Shown one piece after another: positions 16,624 to 25,345 of a DNA stretch of 33,838 nucleotides (the first letter of the stretch is position 1; every line of letters begins with the position of its first letter). The notes under the pieces are model-generated. The model was not told the DNA's origin. It saw only the letters and a program-made list of their open reading frames with translations, and searched no databases. The position numbers and the translations under genes are program-made. This DNA is from Verrucomicrobiota bacterium (lineage in GTDB: Bacteria > Verrucomicrobiota > Verrucomicrobiia > Limisphaerales > J093), in NCBI GenBank assembly GCA_016871715.1, contig VHCO01000056.1:1-33838 (forward strand). Reading direction: 5' to 3'.

Positions 16624-18123
16624 TCATAACGCTCCTTTCTGGAGTCCCTGCACCAAAGGCACCACGCTCGGCACGATCAGGTCCAGTAACAGGCGCGGAT
16701 AAAGACCGACCGCCAGCGTGGCGCCCACCAGCAACACGGCACCGATCCGCTCCGGCATCGAGATCGGCTCGAACTCGGCCGGCGCGGCCTTCGGCAGCCG
16801 GCTCGAAACCGGTGCGTCGGCAAAGAACGCCCGCTGCAACGTGCGCAACAGGTAAGCGACCCCGAGCAGAATCCCCAAACCTGCCCCCAGCGCAAACCCG
16901 GGGAAAGCGCCCCACGCGCCAATCAAGACTTGCAGCTCCGCCACAAACCCGCTGAATCCGGGCAAGCCCATCGACGCCACACCCGCCACGACGAACGTCA
17001 CGGCGGCAAAAGGAAGCCCTCGGCTCAAGTTCATCAGCTCGAGCTGGCTCAACTCGCGGGTGTGGGTGCGGTCGTAGACCATGCGGCCCACCACGCCGAA
17101 CAGCAGGCCGGCAATGATGCCGTGCGAAAACATCTGCAAGACCGCGCCGCTGACGCCGATCTCGTTCAGCGTCGCCAGGCCCAACAAGACGAAGCCCATG
17201 TGACTGACGCTCGAGTAACCGATGACGAACTTGAAGTCCTTCTGCACCAACGCCACCAGCGCGCCGTACACAATCCCGATCACGGCCAACAAGGCCACCT
17301 CGCGCTGCCAAAAGTGTAAACCGGCCGGGAACAGCACCATCGCCACCCGCAGCGCCCCATAAGCCCCCAGCTTCATCACCACCCCAGCCAGCAACATCGA
17401 GGCCGCCGTCGGCGCCGCCACATGGCCCGTGGGCGCCCAGGTGTGGAACGGCCATAAACCGGCCAGGATGGCGAACCCGATGAAGACCAACGGAAAGGCC
17501 CAACATTGGAACTGGACCGGGAATGGCACCGCAGCCAGGGCCTCGAGATCGAAACTGGCCACCCCTGTGTGGGTCCGGGCGACGATGAAGGCCGCCACCA
17601 CGCCGATGAGTACCAGGGCGCTCCCGACGAACGAGTACAGGGCCAGCTTCATGGCGCCATACTCCTTGCGCGTCGAGCCCCAGATGGCGATCAGGAAGTA
17701 CTTCGGGATAATCGCAATCTCGTAAAACACGAACAACAGGAACAAATCGAAGCTCAAGAACACGCCGTACACGCCCCCGATGAGCGTCAGGTAGAAGGCA
17801 AAGAACTCCTTGGGCCGCTGGTCCACGTTCCACGAAAACAAAATGCCGCTCACCGCCGCTAACCCGGTCAACACCACCAACGTCAGACTGATCCCGTCCA
17901 CCGCCAGGTAATACTCGATGCCCAACGCCGGCACCCAACTCTGCCGGACCACCGTGACCAGGCCCGACCCCGCCGGATACGCCGCCGCCCCTACCAGCGC
18001 AACCACGGCCCCCGCCCCCGCCACCGCCAGCGCCACCCAACGCGCCGCGCGCGCATTCTCCTTGGGCAAAAGCGTCAACGCGCCCGCGCCCAGGAACGAT
18101 AGATAGATGGTCCAGGCCAGCAT
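16624..18123 (-). CDS. nuoM: complex I subunit M, second divergent copy (NuoM2)
   Basis: The 499-residue antiporter-like membrane subunit is of the NuoM type but clearly different from the copy directly upstream. The TM5 glutamate is kept (E135 in YEIAIIPKYFLI), as is the TM8 lysine (K251 in GVVMKLGAYG) and a glutamate in FSGFVAELQVLIG. The TM7 lysine of the usual VKxPxxPFHTW motif is replaced by leucine (L220 in GFAILAGLWPFHTW), and an extra lysine, K141, sits near E135. The frame runs upstream to 18225, but that part is repeat DNA; the ATG at 18123 (MLAWTIYLSFLGAG) gives a normal N-terminus. The palindromic repeat copy 2 ends 25 bp upstream of this start, so the ribosome must load anew here. 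A second NuoM would add a pumping module if assembled. Confidence 0.92.
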   Translation of the reverse strand: MLAWTIYLSFLGAGALTLLPKENARAARWVALAVAGAGAVVALVGAAAYPAGSGLVTVVRQSWVPALGIEYYLAVDGISLTLVVLTGLAAVSGILFSWNVDQRPKEFFAFYLTLIGGVYGVFLSFDLFLLFVFYEIAIIPKYFLIAIWGSTRKEYGAMKLALYSFVGSALVLIGVVAAFIVARTHTGVASFDLEALAAVPFPVQFQCWAFPLVFIGFAILAGLWPFHTWAPTGHVAAPTAASMLLAGVVMKLGAYGALRVAMVLFPAGLHFWQREVALLAVIGIVYGALVALVQKDFKFVIGYSSVSHMGFVLLGLATLNEIGVSGAVLQMFSHGIIAGLLFGVVGRMVYDRTHTRELSQLELMNLSRGLPFAAVTFVVAGVASMGLPGFSGFVAELQVLIGAWGAFPGFALGAGLGILLGVAYLLRTLQRAFFADAPVSSRLPKAAPAEFEPISMPERIGAVLLVGATLAVGLYPRLLLDLIVPSVVPLVQGLQKGAL

Positions 18124-18147
18124 TAGCAGGACGACAACCTCACTAGG

Positions 18148-18300
18148 GATGAGACGTCGAGATAGACGACCGTTCGCAGGTAGGGCGCGCAGTCCACTGC
18201 GCGCCGCGACCTTCCACGTCCACAATGACTCGCGGCGCGCAGTGGACTGCGCGCCCTACCGCCCGATTGTCGTCCATCTCGATGACTCATGGCTCGAGCT
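18148..18300 (-). repeat. REP/BIME-like palindromic repeat, copy 2, inside the nuo operon
   Basis: The core is a perfect 30-bp inverted repeat (18179-18208 against 18231-18260) around a 22-bp spacer. Each arm holds its own 9-bp hairpin GGCGCGCAG-tcca/tgga-CTGCGCGCC. GAGATAGACGAC and, on the other strand, GAGATGGACGAC flank the arms 8 bases outside GGTAGGG. The end types are TGAGTCA and GATGAGA as in copy 1, but in reverse order, so the copies are inverted to each other. The TGA of the TGAGTCA end is the stop codon of the upstream nuoM. In RNA the 30-bp arms would form a strong stem between the two nuoM messages. Confidence 0.9.
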
Positions 18301-19843
18301 GTCGGATGAGCCCTAGCACAGTCTCGTTGGTCATCCGGATGACCAACTGCGGGTTGATCCCCAAGGCGAACATCAACGCCACCGCCGGCAGAAGCAGCAA
18401 CCGTTCGGCGGCATCGAGGTCGGGCAGACGCGCCCACTTCGGATTCAGCGGGCCATGAAACACCTTTTGCAGCAGCGTCAACAAAAACACCGCCGTAATC
18501 AGCAGGCCCAACGCCGCCAAAGCCGTCGCCCAGGGCACCAGCGCAAACGCCCCTTTGAACACGAGAAACTCGCCCACAAACCCGTTGAGCCCCGGCAAAC
18601 CCAGCGAGGCAAACACCGCGATCCCCATCAGCCCGCAAAAGACCGGCGCCACCTTCCGCAGTCCGCCGAAGTCCTCGAGCCCGCGCAACCCGCCGGCCCG
18701 TTGCTCGAGGAAGCCCAAACAGCAGAAGAGCGTCGCCGCCGTCAGACCGTGATTGAACATTTGCAGGTAGACGCCGTTGAGCGCGGCGGCCCGCTCGAGC
18801 TCGGGGCGCAAAACCCCTTCGCTCAAGCGTAACGCGGCGAAGATGCCCAGCAGACAATAGCCGAGGTGGTTGATCGACGAATAAGCCAACATCCGCTTCA
18901 GATCGCGCTGGGCGAACGCCGCGGCCGCCGAGGCGACAATGGTGAGCACGGCCAGCCAGAGCAGCGGGATGAGCCAGCACCGCAGTTGCTCGGGAAACAA
19001 CGGCACCAACAGCCGCAAAAACCCGTAGACGCCCATCTTGGACATCAGCCCGGTCAACACCATCGTCACCGGCGTGGGCGCCTCCGCATACGTGGCCGGC
19101 AACCACGTGTGCAGCGGCATCACCGGCACCTTCACCGCTAATCCGAGAAACACCCCCAGAAACACCAGCCCGCTGAGCGCCTCCGGCGAAAGCGAAGACC
19201 ACCCCAACCGCGCGCTCAACGCGGCGCCCCAATCGCCGGCTCGCCTCAGTTCCGCCCACTCGAGGAAATCGAACTTGCCGGTGGCCAGGAACAGGGCGAG
19301 GAACGACAGGAGCATCGCCACGCTGCCGACCATGGTGTAGATGAAGAACTGGGTCGCGGCCGAGCCCCGCTGCGGCCCGCCCCAGAACTTGATCAGGAAA
19401 AAGGCCGGCACCAGACTTAATTCCCAGAAGAGAAACCAGTGAAAGAAGTTCAGGGCGGTGAACGTGCCGAAGAGGCCCGCCTGCAAGAACAGCAGCAGCG
19501 CAAAGTACAGCGGCACACGCTCGCGCACCTGGCCCGAGGCCAGCAGCGCCATCGGCACGATCAATGCCGTCAAGGCCACCATCAGGAGCCCCAAGCCGTC
19601 CACCCCAACGAAATACTCGACCGCCAAGGTCGGCACCCACGGGTAACGCTCGACCCACTGCACCGCGGCCGTTCCGGGGTCGAAGGTCGACCACATCACG
19701 CCCGCCACCAGGAGCGCCGTCAGGCTCGCGCCCAACGCCACCGGCCGCGCCCAACGTTGCCGCCGCTCGCCCAAGCCGAGCACGACCATCCCCCCCACCA
19801 GCGGAGTCAAGGTCAACACCGTGATCCAGGGGAACCCGTTCAT
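18287..19843 (-). CDS. nuoM: complex I subunit M, canonical copy (NuoM1)
   Basis: The 518-residue antiporter-like subunit has the full set of proton-channel residues: E141 in FWELSLVPAFFLIKFWGG, K238 in LAVKVPVMPLHTWLP, K269 in GLMSKMGVYGFL and a TM12 glutamate in LNGFVGEFLVFKG. The start MNGFPWITVLTLTPLVGG overlaps the nuoL stop by four bases (ATGA), the pattern of coupled translation. The long frame upstream to 19945 is nuoL sequence read in another frame. Its last codons and stop lie inside the palindromic repeat copy 2, so the repeat has either shaped or followed the exact end of this gene. Together with NuoL, NuoM2 and NuoN it makes four antiporter-like subunits instead of three. Confidence 0.95.
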   Translation of the reverse strand: MNGFPWITVLTLTPLVGGMVVLGLGERRQRWARPVALGASLTALLVAGVMWSTFDPGTAAVQWVERYPWVPTLAVEYFVGVDGLGLLMVALTALIVPMALLASGQVRERVPLYFALLLFLQAGLFGTFTALNFFHWFLFWELSLVPAFFLIKFWGGPQRGSAATQFFIYTMVGSVAMLLSFLALFLATGKFDFLEWAELRRAGDWGAALSARLGWSSLSPEALSGLVFLGVFLGLAVKVPVMPLHTWLPATYAEAPTPVTMVLTGLMSKMGVYGFLRLLVPLFPEQLRCWLIPLLWLAVLTIVASAAAAFAQRDLKRMLAYSSINHLGYCLLGIFAALRLSEGVLRPELERAAALNGVYLQMFNHGLTAATLFCCLGFLEQRAGGLRGLEDFGGLRKVAPVFCGLMGIAVFASLGLPGLNGFVGEFLVFKGAFALVPWATALAALGLLITAVFLLTLLQKVFHGPLNPKWARLPDLDAAERLLLLPAVALMFALGINPQLVIRMTNETVLGLIRQLEP

Positions 19844-21957
19844 GAACTGCCTCCCCAGGTCAGCAACAGTAGCAACACCGCTAAGGCCACCCCCAACACC
19901 TTGAGGTAATTCTGCGTCTGCCCATCCTGCAGCCGCGCCGTCCAACCGCCGCCCTGCGTCAACCGTTCACAGGCCGCGTCGAACCCCAGGTTCACCACGT
20001 ACTCGTCAAACCACCGGCTCAGCCAGGCCAACCCCTGAGCCACCAACCCCACCCCCAACACCATCCCGCCCCAGACCCAGCGATCCACCCAAGCACACCC
20101 CGCCGCCCAACGCCCATGCCACCGAATGAACGTCGCTTCGTAGAACTCGTCCACGTGAAACTTCGCCCGCAGCAGGCCAAACACCTCCGGCCGCCAACGC
20201 TCGAGCGCGTCCGGGTCCGCCGCTCGCTCGATCGGCCGACGCCCGTACAACCACCAACCCACACCGATCCCCACACCCGCCACCACCGTGGACAACAACA
20301 TCGTCCCCAGCGTGCCCCAGGCGAAAAGCTTGCCCCACGCGAACGTGGCGCCCTGCCCCTCGAGGTACGCCGGCAGCCACGGCCAAGCCGGCGTCCCCAC
20401 AAAACCCACCGCCACGGCCAAGCCAGCCAGAACCAACAGCGGCCAAGTCATCACGGGCGGGCTTTCGTGCGGGGAACGACCATGGTTTGTCGCTGTCGAG
20501 TCCGTCGCCCGGGGCGCATCCGCGGCCGCGTGAACCCCGGTTGCCGCCGCCTGCCCACCCCGGTTCGGGCCAAAGAACACATAGCAAACCTGCCGGGTCA
20601 TATAGAACGCGGTTAACAAGGCCCCGAGCAGGCCCAGGTAGAACGGCGCCTGCGACACCGTCCAACCATGCGCGGCGTGCAGGATTTCGTCCTTGCTCCA
20701 AAACCCGGAGAAGAAGACCGGCACACCGGCCAAGGCCATCATGCCCACCGCATAGGTGGCAAAGGTGATGGGCATCGGCCGGCGCAAGCCGCCCATCCGC
20801 CGAATGTCCTGTTCATCATGGACGCCGTGGATGACCGATCCGGCCCCGAGGAACAACAGCGCTTTGAAGCAGGCGTGCGTCAGCAAATGGAACATCCCCA
20901 CCGCCACACCTCCCACCCCCAAACCCAACATCATGAAGCCCAATTGCGACACCGTCGAATAAGCAAGGATGCGTTTGATGTCCGTTTGGGCGACGGCGAT
21001 GCACGCGGCGAACACGGCCGTCACCACCCCCACCCACGCCACCACCGCCAGCGCCGTCGAGAGCCCCGGCAGGTTCGCCGCGTCCGCATCCATCAGCGGA
21101 TACACCCGCGCCACCAAAAACACCCCCGCTGCCACCATCGTCGCGGCGTGGATCAACGCGCTGACCGGCGTCGGACCTTCCATCGCGTCGGGCAACCACA
21201 CATGCAGCGGCACCTGACCCGACTTGCCCACCGCCCCGCAGAAGATCAACAGTCCAATGGCGGTCGAGACGCCCAGGCCGGCCACCGTCGTTTGCGTCAC
21301 GAGCCCGGCCAAGGCGGACTGCTCCAGGCAACCGTTGCCGCCGTCGTAACACAAGAGCGTGCCCGTCTCGGCATAAAGCCAGACCAGGCCCAGCAGGAAA
21401 CCCAAATCCCCAACGCGCGTCGTGATGAACGCCTTCTTGGCGGCGGCGGCAGCGCTCGGTTTATGGTACCAGAACCCGATGAGCAAATACGACGCCAGCC
21501 CCACCAACTCCCAACAGATGAACAGGAGCAACAGACTGTTGGCGATCACCAAACCCAGCATGGCCGCGGCGAACAGGGCCAGAAACCCGAAGAACCGGGT
21601 AAAGTTCTCGTCGTGCGCCATGTACCCGACGCTGTAGATGAAGATCAACAGGCTCACCAACGACACCATCACTGCCATCGCCGCCGCCAGCGGATCCAGC
21701 ACCCAGCCCAACCGCACCGTCGCGCCGCCCAGCTCGAACCAGGGGAAGTTCAAGTAAACTCGCTCAGCCTCGCCTGGGCCGGCCGCACCGAGCGTGCTGA
21801 AGAAAGCGATCAGGGACACCCCCAGGCTGCCCCCCAGCGAGCCGATCGCCAACCGCGCCGCCAACGCGCGTTGCGGCTGTCGCAGCACGGCGATCGCCCC
21901 CGCCGCCAACAGCGGCAGGAGCGGGATCAGCCAAAGGTAAGCCACTACGCCGCGCAT
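19840..21957 (-). CDS. nuoL: complex I subunit L
   Basis: The 705-residue product is the distal antiporter-like subunit with the C-terminal lateral amphipathic helix that runs along the membrane arm. It shows LIFICWELVGLASYLLIGFW, the channel motif GKSGQVPLHVWLPDAMEG, SALIHAATMVAAGVFL, AYSTVSQLGFMMLGLGVGG, and a C-terminal region (WRPEVFGLLRAKFHVDEFY onward) matching the helix HL plus last transmembrane helix. It is on the long side for NuoL, with an Ala/Thr-rich loop around residues 480-505. The start at 21957 (MRGVVAYLWLIPLLPLL) overlaps the end of the AAA+ gene by 13 bases, so translation of the two is probably linked. Confidence 0.96.
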   Translation of the reverse strand: MRGVVAYLWLIPLLPLLAAGAIAVLRQPQRALAARLAIGSLGGSLGVSLIAFFSTLGAAGPGEAERVYLNFPWFELGGATVRLGWVLDPLAAAMAVMVSLVSLLIFIYSVGYMAHDENFTRFFGFLALFAAAMLGLVIANSLLLLFICWELVGLASYLLIGFWYHKPSAAAAAKKAFITTRVGDLGFLLGLVWLYAETGTLLCYDGGNGCLEQSALAGLVTQTTVAGLGVSTAIGLLIFCGAVGKSGQVPLHVWLPDAMEGPTPVSALIHAATMVAAGVFLVARVYPLMDADAANLPGLSTALAVVAWVGVVTAVFAACIAVAQTDIKRILAYSTVSQLGFMMLGLGVGGVAVGMFHLLTHACFKALLFLGAGSVIHGVHDEQDIRRMGGLRRPMPITFATYAVGMMALAGVPVFFSGFWSKDEILHAAHGWTVSQAPFYLGLLGALLTAFYMTRQVCYVFFGPNRGGQAAATGVHAAADAPRATDSTATNHGRSPHESPPVMTWPLLVLAGLAVAVGFVGTPAWPWLPAYLEGQGATFAWGKLFAWGTLGTMLLSTVVAGVGIGVGWWLYGRRPIERAADPDALERWRPEVFGLLRAKFHVDEFYEATFIRWHGRWAAGCAWVDRWVWGGMVLGVGLVAQGLAWLSRWFDEYVVNLGFDAACERLTQGGGWTARLQDGQTQNYLKVLGVALAVLLLLLTWGGSS

Positions 21958-23300
21958 AATTCCATCGCTCCTCCCAGCAGTTTCACATTAAGGCTACCGC
22001 CGCGGAAGAGCATTTCATCGAGCGCCGCTTCCACGTGCTCGAGCTGTAAATCGCTCGTGGAACCACTCTGCAGGAGGAACTGGGCCGAGCGGCGCATGAG
22101 CTCCTTGATGAATGCGGCGCTGGCGCCCTTGGTCTTGCGAACAATCGTGTCCACCACCGCTTCCGGCACAGGCATCGCACGGGCGTAAAGCCGCGCCAGC
22201 TTGCGCCGGCCCGCCTCGTCCGGCAGGGGAAACTCGATGGCTTGATCGATCCGCCCCGGCCGCGCCGTGAGCGCGGTCTCGATCTGGTCGGGTCGATTGG
22301 TGGTCAAAATGAACAGGAGCATCGCATCTTCCCGCAGGCCGTCCATCTCGTTGAGCAATTTGTTCAGCAGGCTCTCTTCGCACGCGCTGCGCATCTGCTT
22401 GCGCTCGCGCGCGATCAAGTCCACGTCCTCGAGGATGACCATCGCCGGCTGCAGGAAACGCGCCAGTTGGAAGTACTGGTCTAAGAGCCCCACCTGCTCC
22501 GCCGTGATCAGCAAGGTCGTGTGATCGCGCAGGTGGCCGGCCAAGTAATGAATGGTGTGCGTCTTGCCCGTGCCGGGGGGGCCGTAAAACAGGATCCCTT
22601 TCTTGACCGCCAAGCCGAGCCGCTGAAGCTGCTCGCGCTGGCGCATGAACTCGTGAATGTTGCGCTCGAGCAACTCGAGAGTCTGCCCCGGCAAAATCAC
22701 CTCCTCCCGCGTGACGGCGCGGCGCTTGTGCACGCGCACGAACCCCGCCTTGCCCGAGAAGTTGGGCGTGGCCTCGAGCGAAATGACCTTGCCACGGTAA
22801 GAACCGGTCTGATGCATGAGCTGCTCGATCCGATCGAGGAACTCCCGTGAAAGCTCCAGCCCGGCTTCGCCGGGCAGGACCGCGATCTCGACGTGCACTC
22901 CGTCGCAGTGGCCAAATCGCTCAGCCGGCGTGACGAGCACGGCGAAGGCCCGCCCTCCCCAGCTCGAGAGCCACATGCCGTGCCGGAGGCAGCGGGCCGG
23001 CGCCGTCTCGCCTACGTCGATCTCGTCATGCTGCAGCGGCGCAACCACCACGGGGTAATGCCCCGGCGCCAATAAGTGGGCGATCGTCAAGGTCTCGTGG
23101 CTGTACTGCGGATGGACCCCCACCAGCCGGGCTTGATAGCGCTCGGCAAACAGCCGATCCAAAGCCACCTGGAGATCGACCCGCGATGTGACCGGGAACG
23201 TCCGGCTCGAGGTCATCAGGCTCCGCGCCGCGCCCGAGCCGAAGTGGCGCTCGAGCACCGCGCTGACCAGATGCCGATTCTTGCCGGTTCTCAGAAACAC
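21945..23300 (-). CDS. AAA+ ATPase encoded within the complex I operon
   Basis: The 451-residue protein has a C-terminal AAA+ domain of the classic (Cdc48/proteasomal-ATPase-like) clade. Walker A is GPPGTGKT (240-247), Walker B is MVILEDVD (287-294), the second region of homology is LTTNRPDQIETALTARPGR with arginines near 347-350, and a helical lid follows. The N-terminal ~205 residues match no domain I recognise. No membrane segment or protease domain is visible. The gene starts 11 bases after nuoK and overlaps nuoL by 13 bases, so it is a true operon member. A role in assembling or remodelling complex I is suggested by position only; accidental insertion of an unrelated ATPase remains possible. 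The start at 23300 is the first plausible one. Confidence 0.88.
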   Translation of the reverse strand: MFLRTGKNRHLVSAVLERHFGSGAARSLMTSSRTFPVTSRVDLQVALDRLFAERYQARLVGVHPQYSHETLTIAHLLAPGHYPVVVAPLQHDEIDVGETAPARCLRHGMWLSSWGGRAFAVLVTPAERFGHCDGVHVEIAVLPGEAGLELSREFLDRIEQLMHQTGSYRGKVISLEATPNFSGKAGFVRVHKRRAVTREEVILPGQTLELLERNIHEFMRQREQLQRLGLAVKKGILFYGPPGTGKTHTIHYLAGHLRDHTTLLITAEQVGLLDQYFQLARFLQPAMVILEDVDLIARERKQMRSACEESLLNKLLNEMDGLREDAMLLFILTTNRPDQIETALTARPGRIDQAIEFPLPDEAGRRKLARLYARAMPVPEAVVDTIVRKTKGASAAFIKELMRRSAQFLLQSGSTSDLQLEHVEAALDEMLFRGGSLNVKLLGGAMELCAA

Positions 23301-23311
23301 GATTCGTCGGC

Positions 23312-23623
23312 TTAGCCCCGCAGTTCGTTCACGTCGTTCACAGTCGTGGTTCGGAAGTGCCGATACACCGCGATGATCAGCGCCAAACCCACCGCCGCTT
23401 CCGCCGCCGCGATCCCAATCGAAAACATGGCGAACAACACCCCCGTCAATGCCTCCGGCCGGGCGCCATACCGCCAGAAGGCGATGAAGTTCAGGTTCGC
23501 CGCGTTGAGCATCAGCTCGATCCCCACCAACACCAAGATCGCATGGCGCCGCGTCAACGCCCCCGCCAAGCCGATCGCAAAGAGCGCGGCGGACAATAAC
23601 AGATACGCGTGCAGCGGCGGCAT
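23312..23623 (-). CDS. nuoK: complex I subunit K
   Basis: The 103-residue three-helix membrane subunit (ND4L homologue) provides buried glutamates in the proton path. Both are visible: VLVGIELMLNAANLNFI (TM2) and GIAAAEAAVGLALIIAVYRHF (TM3). The start MPPLHAYLLLSAALFAIG lies two bases after the nuoJ stop; the open frame to 23827 upstream is nuoJ in another frame. The length is typical. Confidence 0.95.
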   Translation of the reverse strand: MPPLHAYLLLSAALFAIGLAGALTRRHAILVLVGIELMLNAANLNFIAFWRYGARPEALTGVLFAMFSIGIAAAEAAVGLALIIAVYRHFRTTTVNDVNELRG

Positions 23624-23625
23624 GC

Positions 23626-24129
23626 TTAGGTCCCTCCCTTCGCCCGGTCCTCGAGCGCGAGGATCACCGCGCCGATCAGGGCCGCCGTCAGCAGCAAACC
23701 CACCACCTCGAGCGGCACCACGTACTCGGCCATCAATCGCTCCCCCAGCGCCTTCACCGTCACTTCCGGCGCCGGCGGCGCCTCGCGCCCGGCCAAGCCG
23801 CTGCCGGCCACCGTGGCCGCCAAGCATCCAAACACCAACACCGCGACCCCCACTCCCAACAAGCCCGGCCGGCTTACGACCCAGGCGGGCGGCGCGTCCG
23901 CACTGCGTGTCAGCAGCATCGCAAACACCACCAAGATCGCCACCGCCCCCACATAGACGAGCACCTGCGCGAAACTGACAAACTCAGCCCCCAACAGCAG
24001 GAAATGGCCTGCCAAACCCACAAACGCCACCGCCAAGCACAACGTGCAGTGCACCAACCGCGGCAGGGCCATCGCCGCCACGGCCCCCGCCACCGTGACC
24101 GCCGCCAGGACGTAAAAGGCCGTTTCCAT
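23626..24129 (-). CDS. nuoJ: complex I subunit J
   Basis: The 167-residue membrane subunit (ND6 homologue) shows the conserved segment FVSFAQVLVYVGAVAILVVFAMLL, the pi-bulge helix TM3 implicated in coupling quinone reduction to proton transfer. Four to five hydrophobic helices are evident, ending in LLLTAALIGAVILALEDRAKGG. It starts four bases after nuoH and sits immediately before nuoK, the usual J-K order. Confidence 0.95.
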   Translation of the reverse strand: METAFYVLAAVTVAGAVAAMALPRLVHCTLCLAVAFVGLAGHFLLLGAEFVSFAQVLVYVGAVAILVVFAMLLTRSADAPPAWVVSRPGLLGVGVAVLVFGCLAATVAGSGLAGREAPPAPEVTVKALGERLMAEYVVPLEVVGLLLTAALIGAVILALEDRAKGGT

Positions 24130-24133
24130 AAGC

Positions 24134-25330
24134 TCAGTCCGCGTACCGATACGTGCGCGGCCCGCGCCCGGGCGCGGTGAAGAGCGCGTGGCTTAAGGCG
24201 CTATAGGTCAGCCAGAGCACCGCCCCGCCAAGCAGCCAGCGCGTCGCGCCGGCGCCGAAGAAACCCCAAGCCGCGGTCCCGTGCCAGAGCGCCGCAACCA
24301 CCAGGTTGACCAAGACCAAAGGCAACATGAACTTCCAGGCAAAGTTCATGAGTTGGTCGGTGCGCAGCCGGGGCATGGTGCCGCGCAGCCAAATGAACAG
24401 CGCGATGCACCCCAGGAGCTTGGCCCCAAACCACAGGTACGAGGGCACCCAGGCCAAGAACGGGACCGGCGCCTGCCAACCGCCCAAAAATAACGTGATC
24501 CCCAACGCGCTCACGGCGAACAAACCGAGGTATTCACCCAAGAAAAACAAGGCGTACTTGAACCCCGAGTACTCGATCAAGTGACCCGCAATGATCTCCG
24601 ACTCGCCTTCCGGCAGGTCGAACGGGGACCGGTTCGACTCGGCGGTGGCGGCGATCAGGAACAGGATGAACCCCGCCAAACCCCAGGGCGTAAAGACATG
24701 CCAGCGCGCCAACCAGCCCCAGTGATAGCCCGCTTGACTGTCCACGATGCTCGGCAATGACAACGACCCCGCCACCAGCACCACCGCCACCGCCGACAAC
24801 ACCAGCGGCACCTCGTAGCTGATCATCTGCGCGATCCCCCGCATCGCCCCCAATAACGAGTACTTGTTCCGACTCGACCAACCGGCCATGAACACCGCCA
24901 ACTCCGTCCCGGCACCCACCGCAAAGAAAAACAACAGCCCAGCGTCAAAATCCACCGCCACCAGATTCCGCCCAAACGGCAACACCGCATACGCCAGCAA
25001 GATCGGCGTCACCATCGCGATCGGCGCCAAAAAATGCACCACCCGATCCGCCGCGCGCGGCACGATGTCTTCCTTGGTCAACATCTTCAGGCCGTCGGCC
25101 AACGGTTGCAGCACCCCGAACGGACCCACCCGATTGGGCCCCATCCGATTCTGCAGGCGGCCCAACCCCTTGCGCTCGAGCAGGGTCGTCACGGCGAACA
25201 ACCCCGCAAAGACCCCGATGATCGCCCCCGCATCGATCAACGGCGAAAGCCACAGTCGCCAGGCGGCGGGAAACTCGCCCACCACCCAGCGCTTCAACAG
25301 CACGAACAGTTGGTCCAGCGTCTCCATCAT
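24134..25330 (-). CDS. nuoH: complex I subunit H
   Basis: The 398-residue membrane subunit (ND1 homologue) forms the quinone-entry chamber with NuoB and NuoD. Family signatures are ERKGLGRLQNRMGPNRVGP near residue 52, ISYEVPLVLSA, and the third loop ESNRSPFDLPEGESEIIAGH followed by EYSGFKYALFFLGEY. The helix count and length are slightly above the usual, mostly from the N-terminus and a loop near YHWGWLARWHVF. It follows nuoI by 15 bases; in most bacteria nuoH precedes nuoI, so this order is inverted. Confidence 0.96.
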   Translation of the reverse strand: MMETLDQLFVLLKRWVVGEFPAAWRLWLSPLIDAGAIIGVFAGLFAVTTLLERKGLGRLQNRMGPNRVGPFGVLQPLADGLKMLTKEDIVPRAADRVVHFLAPIAMVTPILLAYAVLPFGRNLVAVDFDAGLLFFFAVGAGTELAVFMAGWSSRNKYSLLGAMRGIAQMISYEVPLVLSAVAVVLVAGSLSLPSIVDSQAGYHWGWLARWHVFTPWGLAGFILFLIAATAESNRSPFDLPEGESEIIAGHLIEYSGFKYALFFLGEYLGLFAVSALGITLFLGGWQAPVPFLAWVPSYLWFGAKLLGCIALFIWLRGTMPRLRTDQLMNFAWKFMLPLVLVNLVVAALWHGTAAWGFFGAGATRWLLGGAVLWLTYSALSHALFTAPGRGPRTYRYAD

Positions 25331-25345
25331 GGTCTCGCCGCTCGC

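Noticed and set aside
18124..18225. N-terminal extension of NuoM2 through the palindromic repeat
   Set aside because: The added residues are repeat-encoded, and the ATG at 18123 gives the standard hydrophobic NuoM start.
20668..22188. 506-codon plus-strand frame opposite nuoL and the AAA+ gene
   Set aside because: Low-complexity Arg/Gln/His-rich translation antisense to well-conserved genes.
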